Part shown: piece after piece, positions 49,341 to 55,944 of the stretch
How positions within the stretch are numbered: position 1 is the stretch's first letter
How the letters are laid out: each line of letters starts with the position of its first letter
Assembly: GCA_025465095.1 (NCBI GenBank)
Contig: JAODME010000018.1
Location: 1 to 59,698 of the forward strand
Length of the DNA: 59,698 nucleotides
Source of the DNA: Microbacteriaceae bacterium
Lineage (GTDB): Bacteria; Actinomycetota; Actinomycetes; Actinomycetales; Microbacteriaceae
Direction of reading: 5' to 3'
Notes under the pieces: model-generated
The model's input: only the letters and a program-made list of their open reading frames with translations
Databases searched by the model: none
Told to the model about the DNA's origin: nothing
Program-made: the position numbers and the translations under genes

Positions 49341-50360
49341 CTACCGTCCTGCGGTCGACCAGGCGAGGAGGAGGTCGAGCGGCCAGGTCGTCACGATCCT
49401 GTCCGGCGGCACCTCGTTGAGCGACGCGCGCTCCGCACCGTAGGCGAGGAAGTCCAGCTGCCCAGGGGCGTGCGCGTCGCTGTCGATGCTGAACAGGCAG
49501 CCAGCGTCGCGTGCCAGTTTGATCAGGTCATCAGGCGGATCCTGGCGTTCGGGCCTCGAGTTGATCTCGACCGCCACCCCACGATCGGCGCACGCGGCGA
49601 ACACCGCGGTAGCGTCGAAGTCCGATTGCGGGCGGGTGCCCCGGGACCCCTGCACCATGCGTCCGGTGCAGTGGCCCAGCACGTTGGTGTGCGGGTCGTC
49701 GATCGCGGCGAGCATCCGCTTGGTCATGGTTCCGGCGTCCGAGCGAAGCTTGGAATGCACGCTCGCGACGACGATGTCCAACCGGTCGAGCATCTCCGGC
49801 GACTGGTCGAGGCGGCCATCCTCGAGGATGTCGACCTCGATGCCGCTCAACAAACGGATGTCGCTGTGCCGTCCGTTGATGCCGGACACGACCTCGAGCT
49901 GCTCCTCGAGCCGCTCTCTGCTCAGGCCGTTGGCAACCTTGAGGTTCGGCGAATGGTCGGTGAGTGCGAGGTATTCTCTGCCGAGCGATCGCGCGGCGGC
50001 GACCATGAGCTCGATGGACGTGCCGCCGTCCGACCACTCGCTGTGGCTGTGCAGGTCGCCGCGGAGGGTGGCGAGCAGATCTATACCGCCCCTGGCGAGA
50101 GGCGCAGCGCCGCGAGTACGCAGGTTCTCGAGGTAGTCGGGCACGGAACCATTCAGAGCCTGCTCGATGATCTCGAAGGTCCGACTGCCGATCCCCTTCG
50201 TGTTCTTCAGCCGACCGTCGTGAGCCCGCGCCGTCACCGCCGCCGGCTCCCACCCGCCGATGATACCCGCGGCCCTTCGGAACGCCTGCACCTTGAAGGT
50301 AGGCGCGAGTTCGCGCTCGAGCCAGAAGGCGGTCTCGTTCAGCGCGTCGATGGGGTCCAT
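49341..50360 (-). CDS. HhH-PHP domain protein (PolX-like without polymerase)
   Basis: A 339-residue protein. The first 85 residues resemble the helix-hairpin-helix 8-kDa domain of family X polymerases (FKVQAFRRAAGIIGGW, NTKGIGSRTFEIIEQAL). A PHP phosphoesterase domain follows (about 95-335) with metal ligands in RGDLHSHSEWSDG, LALTDHS, GIEVDI, VVASVHSKL, LGHCTGR and SIDSDAH. The polymerase palm that sits between these parts in bacterial PolX is missing. It likely processes DNA ends or another phosphoester. Confidence 0.88.
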   Translation of the reverse strand: MDPIDALNETAFWLERELAPTFKVQAFRRAAGIIGGWEPAAVTARAHDGRLKNTKGIGSRTFEIIEQALNGSVPDYLENLRTRGAAPLARGGIDLLATLRGDLHSHSEWSDGGTSIELMVAAARSLGREYLALTDHSPNLKVANGLSRERLEEQLEVVSGINGRHSDIRLLSGIEVDILEDGRLDQSPEMLDRLDIVVASVHSKLRSDAGTMTKRMLAAIDDPHTNVLGHCTGRMVQGSRGTRPQSDFDATAVFAACADRGVAVEINSRPERQDPPDDLIKLARDAGCLFSIDSDAHAPGQLDFLAYGAERASLNEVPPDRIVTTWPLDLLLAWSTAGR

Positions 50361-50495
50361 GCGTCCATCCTCCTGCCTGGCCTGAGTAGTCAGAAGCGGA
50401 GTTCTTCGCAGGCGATGTCACCACTGAGCGCGGTGGGATCGTTCGCGGAGGGCGGGCTGTGACCTGGACCGGCGGATCTGACGGCGACGGGTTTG

Positions 50496-50549
50496 GTCGA
50501 AGTGGGCTATCGCACGGGACCGGTTCAGTCGAAGCGGCTATCGCACGGG
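50496..50549. repeat. pair of 22/23-bp direct repeats
   Basis: GTCGAAGTGGGCTATCGCACGGG-type sequence at 50496-50518 recurs at 50528-50549 with one substitution and one deletion. It lies in the 281-base gap between the PHP and SRPBCC genes, which otherwise shows nothing recognisable. Confidence 0.6.
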
Positions 50550-50641
50550 GCAACGCACGCGCGTCCGGCCTCCCGCGAGAGGCGGCGCCGCGGCACGCGC
50601 CGAGCGCCGAGCGCCGCCACGTGCGCCAGACGCCTGGTCGA

Positions 50642-51136
50642 TCAGTCCGGAACCTCGGCGAGGATCGCGTCCGCTTGCCCCATCGCTTCGCGCATACCTT
50701 CTTCCATGCCCATCTCCAGCATCCGGTCGAGTTGGGCTGCACTCGTGAACGTCGTGAGGGTGGTCATCCGCGTCTTGCCAGCCACTGTCTCGAGCGTCAC
50801 CACCACGTAAGTGGCGTCGATGGGTGTCACCGGCTCGCCGTTGTGGTCGGCGAAGCCGTCGTGAAACTCGAGCCTGGTGGGCGAGTCGATGGCGGTGATC
50901 CTCCACCACCCGTGCATCTTTTCACCGTCCGGACCGGTCATGTAATAGTGCGCCCTCGCACCCACTTCGAATTCGTACTCCTCGAATGTCGCCGGCCAGG
51001 TGGGTGGGCCCCACCAGCGCTCCAGTCGGCGGGGGTTTTCCCACAACTGCCACACACGCTCGACAGGCGCGTCGAACTCCGCGACGAATGTCATTGTCAG
51101 AGCTTGCGCATCCCTATCGACGCTCACTACGGTCAT
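50642..51136 (-). CDS. SRPBCC (AHSA1-like) domain protein
   Basis: A 164-residue START/Bet v1-fold protein of the activator-of-Hsp90-homologue group. It has FDAPVERVWQLWENPRRLERWWGP near the N-terminus and an amphipathic C-terminal helix (MGMEEGMREAMGQADAI). These bind small hydrophobic ligands, and in actinobacteria they are commonly paired with an ArsR regulator as here. ATG 51136 lies inside the end of the ArsR gene (23-base overlap), indicating coupled translation. Confidence 0.9.
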   Translation of the reverse strand: MTVVSVDRDAQALTMTFVAEFDAPVERVWQLWENPRRLERWWGPPTWPATFEEYEFEVGARAHYYMTGPDGEKMHGWWRITAIDSPTRLEFHDGFADHNGEPVTPIDATYVVVTLETVAGKTRMTTLTTFTSAAQLDRMLEMGMEEGMREAMGQADAILAEVPD

Positions 51137-51485
51137 GGCCCTCTTCCTTCTCGTTACCTTCGGTGAGGATCTGTTCAATACGTTGTGAACGTGCGCGCCA
51201 GATCTCTTCGTAGGCTTCGAGGAGCTGAGCCGCCCCGCGGAGCATCGCCGGATCTCCATGCACGATCTGCTGCCTCCCTCGGCGTTCCTTGGTGATCAGC
51301 ATCGCCCGCTCGAGCACTGCGACGTGCTTCTGCACAGCGGCGAAGCTCATGGCGTACGCGCTTGCCAGCTCCGAGACCGACTGCTCGCGCGAGGTCACCC
51401 GCGCGACGATATCGCGGCGCGTCGCATCTGCCAGTGCTCGAAAGATGCGATCTGTATCAACGTCACTAAGCTCTCGTATAACCAT
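51114..51485 (-). CDS. ArsR-family winged-helix regulator
   Basis: A 123-residue repressor-type protein: FRALADATRRDIVARVTSREQSV, then SVSELASAYAMSFAAVQKHVAVLE as the recognition helix, and a wing. No metal-binding cysteines (CxC) are present, so it senses something other than classical metals. It overlaps and probably controls the SRPBCC gene. Start ATG 51485. Confidence 0.92.
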   Translation of the reverse strand: MVIRELSDVDTDRIFRALADATRRDIVARVTSREQSVSELASAYAMSFAAVQKHVAVLERAMLITKERRGRQQIVHGDPAMLRGAAQLLEAYEEIWRARSQRIEQILTEGNEKEEGHDRSERR

Positions 51486-51664
51486 TTAGTTGTAGGTTAG
51501 CGCCGATGCTTTCGGGACACAACAGAAATCCTGCACCGCGCAACCACCTCGCCCGGGACTTGCATCGAGGCGAAGGAGGCGCTTTTTAGGCCCGCCGCCC
51601 GCAAAAATTCTGCAATAACCCGTTCCCCGGGAGGTCGCTCGGTGCTCGCTCCCCACTTCGCGGC

Positions 51665-52300
51665 TCACCTTCTCGGACGAGATTCTCTCTGAAGAATCGC
51701 GGCCTGCGTTCTCCTCTGTAATCCGAGCTTGCTCAGAACGCCGGAGACGTAGTTCTTGATCGTCTTCTCGGCGAGGGACAGCCGTTCACCGATCTCCCGG
51801 TTCGTAAGGCCGTCGGCGATGAGATCAAGCACCTCGCGCTCCCGGGTACTCAGCGACTCCAGCCGGGGATCGCCCGCCCTCTCGCTGCGAAGACGCTCCC
51901 CCACCCGGCGGACCTGGGCAGCGTCTAACAGGGACCGTCCCGCGGCGACCGCGCGCAGGGCGTCGATGAGACCACTTCCGCGAACGTCCTTCAACACGTA
52001 CCCAGAGGCACCTGCGACGACGGACGCGACGACTGCTTCGTCGTCGTCATACGCGGTGAGGATCAGACAACGAAGGTCGGGGTTATCCGACCTCACGTCG
52101 CGGCAGAGGTCCACCCCATTGCCGTCGGGAAGGTGGACGTCGAGGATCGCCACGTCAGGACGGACTGCGGCAATTCTCGTTCGTCCTTGCTCAACAGTGG
52201 CAGCCTCCCCGACGACGGTGATGTCTGACTGGGATTGGAGCAGCTCGATGAGGCCGCGACGCACCAACTCATGGTCGTCGACCAGAAAGACGGAGATCAC
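51665..52300 (-). CDS. devR: NarL/FixJ response regulator, DevR/DosR-like
   Basis: A 211-residue two-component regulator. The receiver has the phospho-acceptor Asp54 (AILDVHLPDGNG), acidic pocket DD at 8-9 and a Lys in YVLKDV. A LuxR-type helix-turn-helix is at about 148-205 (LSTREREVLDLIADGLTNREIGE, LAEKTIKNYVSGVL). Spacing and sequence match DosR of Mycobacterium, including Asp54. Its ATG overlaps the stop of the histidine kinase gene by 4 bases. It is the likely regulator of the neighbouring stress genes. Confidence 0.9.
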   Translation of the reverse strand: MISVFLVDDHELVRRGLIELLQSQSDITVVGEAATVEQGRTRIAAVRPDVAILDVHLPDGNGVDLCRDVRSDNPDLRCLILTAYDDDEAVVASVVAGASGYVLKDVRGSGLIDALRAVAAGRSLLDAAQVRRVGERLRSERAGDPRLESLSTREREVLDLIADGLTNREIGERLSLAEKTIKNYVSGVLSKLGLQRRTQAAILQRESRPRR

Positions 52301-54021
52301 TTCGGCACCCGACGCTCATCGGGCCCCGCGGCGTCCCGCGCCGTCGTCGGTACTGACCAACGCAGGCGGGTGCCCGAGCCGTTCGAGTCGAAATCGAGGG
52401 TGCCACCGCGTCTGGCGGCACGATGCTCAAGGTTCGCCAAGCCGCTTCGCCTTCCACCTTCGCTGCATCCGACTCCGTCGTCGGTGACCTCGACGACAAC
52501 AGAGCCGCCGAGAACGGAGAGGTCCAGCGCGGTGTGTTCGGCCGATGCATGCCTGACCGCATTGCTCAGTCCCTCACGCGCTACCGCAAGAACGTCTCTT
52601 GCGAGACTATCCGTCACCATCAGGTCCACCGGGCCGGAAAAGGTCAGCGCGGGTGTTCGGGTGAGGCCGACAGAGAGTTCGTTCACGAGATCGATCAACG
52701 ATAATCGGACGCTGACGCCGTCGAGGCCGTCGAGGGCGAAGATCACCGTGCGTATCTGCGCGATACTCGCGTCGAGACGACTGATCGAATCTTCGATCCG
52801 TTCCGCCTCAACTCCGGCCGGCAGTGCCCTCGCGACACTGCTCAGTTCCAACCCCGTCGCGAAGAGTTGTTGGATGACATGGTCGTGCAGGTCTCTCGCG
52901 ATTCTGCCGCGATCCTCGAGCAGCGACATCCGCTGCTGGTCCGCTCGCGCGCTGTACAACTCCATGGCGAGGCTGGCTTGGCCGGCGAAGTCGGCGGCCA
53001 TGGTCAGGTCTGTAGTCGAGTAGCGTCGCGCGCCGGCGAGGCGGGCGACAAGCAACACACCCTTCGCGCGACCGGCTGTCACGAGGGGTACGACCATCGC
53101 CGGTCCGAGCCGCCGGCCTGAAGGGAGCGTCAATCCCACTTCGTCGGCGCCGTCTATCAAACGAGGCTGTCCTCCCTCGAGCACCCCGTGCACGATCGAC
53201 TCCGAGTCCGCCTTCAGCGTGCCGTCCACAATGTCGTCGTCCAGTCCCCGTGCCGTCGCGACGGCGAGCACGGTCCGATCCGGTGTGGGAAGAAGCACGC
53301 ATACGATCGCGGCATCGGCCAGTGAGACCACGCGGCTGGCGAGAACCTCGACTGCATTGCCATCCTCAGCGGACAGCATCGCTGCAGTCACCTCTGACGA
53401 CGTCGCAGACCAGGCCTGTCGTATACGGGTCTCGGAGAAAAGTCGCGCATTCTCAATCGCGATTCCCGCGGTGGCCGCCAAGGCCGTCACGAGCTGCTCG
53501 TCCTCGGCACTGAACCGGCCCGATTTCTGGTTGCTCAGGTAGAGATTGCCATAGACCTCGTCACGAACCCGCACGGGAACACCCAGGAAGCTGTCCATGG
53601 CCGGATGCGCAGCGGGAAACCCGGTCGACCTCGGATCGTGTGACAGGTGGTCGAGGCGAATCGCCACCGGATCCTCGATCAACGCACCGAGCAGACCGTG
53701 CCCTTCCGGAAGGTGACCGACAGCGGCGACCTGCGCGTCCGACATCCCGACGTGGATGAACTGTTCGAGATCGCCCCGCGGTGACACCACGCCGAGCGCA
53801 CCATACTCTGCACCGACGAGCTCGACCGCCGCCTCGACGATTCGGCCGAGTAACACCGGAAGATCGAGTTGCTGAACCACCAGCTGATTCGCCTTGAGGA
53901 GAGAGCGCAGCCTTTCCTGAGTCACCTGAACCTGGCGGGCGCGCGCCATCAGGTCCTCGAGCACCCGGTCAAGCTCGCTGCGGGACTCGTCGGGAAAGCT
54001 GATAGCCGTACGGTCAGTCAT
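52297..54021 (-). CDS. devS: GAF-domain sensor histidine kinase, DevS/DosT-like
   Basis: A 574-residue cytoplasmic kinase: two GAF domains (about 55-200 and 225-365), a HisKA_3 dimerisation helix with the phospho-acceptor His in RIARDLHDHVIQQLFATGLEL (about 378), and a HATPase domain ending GLANLEHRAARRGG. In GAF-A, His139 in AAHPAMDSFLGVPVRVRDE occupies the place of the heme ligand His149 of mycobacterial DevS, so an O2/NO/CO heme sensor is plausible. There is no transmembrane segment. It is upstream of and overlaps devR. Confidence 0.9.
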   Translation of the reverse strand: MTDRTAISFPDESRSELDRVLEDLMARARQVQVTQERLRSLLKANQLVVQQLDLPVLLGRIVEAAVELVGAEYGALGVVSPRGDLEQFIHVGMSDAQVAAVGHLPEGHGLLGALIEDPVAIRLDHLSHDPRSTGFPAAHPAMDSFLGVPVRVRDEVYGNLYLSNQKSGRFSAEDEQLVTALAATAGIAIENARLFSETRIRQAWSATSSEVTAAMLSAEDGNAVEVLASRVVSLADAAIVCVLLPTPDRTVLAVATARGLDDDIVDGTLKADSESIVHGVLEGGQPRLIDGADEVGLTLPSGRRLGPAMVVPLVTAGRAKGVLLVARLAGARRYSTTDLTMAADFAGQASLAMELYSARADQQRMSLLEDRGRIARDLHDHVIQQLFATGLELSSVARALPAGVEAERIEDSISRLDASIAQIRTVIFALDGLDGVSVRLSLIDLVNELSVGLTRTPALTFSGPVDLMVTDSLARDVLAVAREGLSNAVRHASAEHTALDLSVLGGSVVVEVTDDGVGCSEGGRRSGLANLEHRAARRGGTLDFDSNGSGTRLRWSVPTTARDAAGPDERRVPK

Positions 54022-54129
54022 CGCAGCACACGCCTCGACGGTCGCGAAGCTGGATCCTGTGACCAGGCGCTCCGTCTCGAAAGCGTAGCGCGATATGCCC
54101 GCATGTCAGCGATCACCGGCACGCGGGGA

Positions 54130-54146
54130 GGGACCTTCGCCTCTGA
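54130..54146. promoter_or_regulatory. DosR-box-like site upstream of usp
   Basis: GGGACCTTCGCCTCTGA matches the stronger site at 55253-55269 at 14 of 17 positions. It keeps the GGACC half of the DevR-type consensus. It is 87 bases before the stress-protein ATG, in the divergent gap with devS. Confidence 0.45.
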
Positions 54147-54232
54147 TCACGACGGGATCACGCTGCGAAGCTTCGACGGGACGCAGCAGTCCGTCGATCT
54201 GCACGCCGCGCACGGGTTCGAGAGGAGCGACG

Positions 54233-55165
54233 ATGAGCGCCACAATAGTTGTCGGAAGCGACGGTTCGGCCCCGAGCCGGTCGGCTTTGCGGTGGGCAGT
54301 CGAGCGCGCGACAACGCTAGAGATGCGGGTGCTCCTCTGCCACGTTCTTGACGACAACAAGGTCGAGCCTGAGGAGATCGAGGCAACAGCTCTCGAGTAC
54401 CTCGAGTCGGAGGCGATTCTCGCACGGTCATCCGCTCCGGACGCCAATGTCAGCTGCTCCGTGCATGTCGGGCGACCGATCGCCGTTCTCACCGAGCTGG
54501 CGAGAAACGCCGACCTTCTGGTGGTCGGAACGCACAAGACTGGATTCATTCAGGGGCGCGCGTTCGGATCGAGATTCGCCGGGCTCGTCTCCTCTATCGA
54601 GACTCCGGTCGCATACATACCCGACCTGACTGGTTCTTACCGGCGAGGCGTCGTCGCCGGCATCAATCTGTCACCGACAGGCCGGTCGGTGACCCGATTC
54701 GCCGCAGCAGAAGCGGCTCGATTCGGAGAGACGTTGACGCTGATCGGAGTGTGGGGCGCCGAGGAATCAGGACCCCCGCGGACGGAGCTGCCTCATCACC
54801 GAACTTCGCAGGCGCAAGTCGAAGACGCCCTCGAAGGCGCCGCGCTCCTTGCCGCCCGACACCATCCACACCTCAACATTCGCACCCGGATCCTGCGTCG
54901 CAGCGTCGCTGACGCCCTCGTCGACGCGTCGTCGAATGCGCGGCTCCTGGTCATCGGTCACGCCGCCGCCCCCACTCGCGCACCGACAGTTCATGACGTT
55001 CTGCTCAACTTGTCCTCCCCCACCGTCGTCGTTCATCCGGATTTGGACGCGACGCCCGCAACGATCTGCGCGCAGGTAGACCTGGACCAAGCCGCCAGCC
55101 CTGCGCCCGTACGGGGCGCAGGTGCAGTCGAGCGACGCGAGTCGATCGAAGAACTTCACCCGTGA
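54233..55165 (+). CDS. tandem universal stress protein
   Basis: A 310-residue protein with two UspA domains. The first has IVVGSDGSAPSRSALRWAV and LLVVGTHKTGF; its ATP-binding GxxGS-like loop continues as GRAFGSRFAGLVSSIETPVA. The second has a weaker VAGINLSPTGRSVTRFAA and LLVIGHAAAP. ATG 54233 has AGAGGAG upstream. Tandem Usps of this kind belong to the DosR dormancy regulon in Mycobacterium, and a DosR-box-like site precedes this gene. The C-terminal 40 residues are unconserved-looking. Confidence 0.88.
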   Translation: MSATIVVGSDGSAPSRSALRWAVERATTLEMRVLLCHVLDDNKVEPEEIEATALEYLESEAILARSSAPDANVSCSVHVGRPIAVLTELARNADLLVVGTHKTGFIQGRAFGSRFAGLVSSIETPVAYIPDLTGSYRRGVVAGINLSPTGRSVTRFAAAEAARFGETLTLIGVWGAEESGPPRTELPHHRTSQAQVEDALEGAALLAARHHPHLNIRTRILRRSVADALVDASSNARLLVIGHAAAPTRAPTVHDVLLNLSSPTVVVHPDLDATPATICAQVDLDQAASPAPVRGAGAVERRESIEELHP

Positions 55166-55250
55166 AGTCGCCCGCTCCTGGCCCTCAATCATTCATCTGA
55201 TCGGGAAAGCGGGCAGGCCGTCAATGACTTGCACCGGAAGCATCCGCGGA

Positions 55251-55269
55251 TCAGGACCTTCGGCCCTGA
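55251..55269. promoter_or_regulatory. DosR-box-like palindrome upstream of doxX-pacL
   Basis: TCAGGACCTTCGGCCCTGA is a dyad with TCAGG-CC and GG-CCTGA arms around TTC. This fits a DevR-type GGGACC-N3-GGCCC/GGTCCC pattern. It is 90 bases before the DoxX-like ATG and the only strong dyad in the 194-base gap. Confidence 0.55.
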
Positions 55270-55359
55270 CCTGCGGCACATGCAGCAGGGATGGTTGTCA
55301 TACGCCCAATCAGTAGGTCGACATCAAGAATGTGGACCAGAAACGGATCGAGGATCGAC

Positions 55360-55944
55360 ATGACCGCTACCGCCCGCACCGACCGGCTTTCCCCGCAGGG
55401 CAGCGATAGCACTGCCCAGCGGCCCCCCCGAGTGGCTCAGGATTACGATCCCGGACGAGTGGCGCTTGCGATTCTGCGTCTCGCCACCGGATTCATCTTC
55501 CTCTGGGCATTCTTCGACAAAACCTTCGGGTTGGGATTCTCCACTCCCGCTGAGCGAGCGTGGCTCAACGGCGGGACCCCAAGCCAGGGTTTCTTGAACA
55601 GCGATTCGGTGACCGGGCCTCTGAAATCCTCCTTCGCGAGCATCGCGAGCCCCGCAACCGACGTGCTGTTCATGCTCGGGATGCTCGGAATCGGCGTCGC
55701 CGTGATGCTTGGCATCGGTCTTCGGGTGAGCGCAGTAGTCGGATCGGTCATCATGGTGCTCATGTATCTGGCGGAGTGGCCGTTCGTCGCAGGCACGGCC
55801 TCCACCAACCCGGCCGTCGACTACCACATCATCTACGCCCTCGCCCTGATCGTTGTCGCCGCCACGCAGGCCGGCGACACCTGGGGGCTCGGTCGGCAGT
55901 GGAAGAAGCTCTCAATCGTGAAATCGCTACCTTGGTTGATTTGA
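55360..55944 (+). CDS. DoxX-like / thiosulfate-quinone oxidoreductase-like membrane protein
   Basis: A 194-residue membrane protein with a 35-residue polar start and four helices. ALAILRLATGFIFLWAFFDKTFGLGF, the GTPSQGFL segment, and the last helices with DYHIIYALALIVVA match the DoxX/DoxD superfamily. Such proteins act in redox or sulfur chemistry at the membrane. ATG 55360. Its TGA overlaps a TTG that can start the P-type ATPase gene (TTGA), so the two are coupled. Confidence 0.82.
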   Translation: MTATARTDRLSPQGSDSTAQRPPRVAQDYDPGRVALAILRLATGFIFLWAFFDKTFGLGFSTPAERAWLNGGTPSQGFLNSDSVTGPLKSSFASIASPATDVLFMLGMLGIGVAVMLGIGLRVSAVVGSVIMVLMYLAEWPFVAGTASTNPAVDYHIIYALALIVVAATQAGDTWGLGRQWKKLSIVKSLPWLI

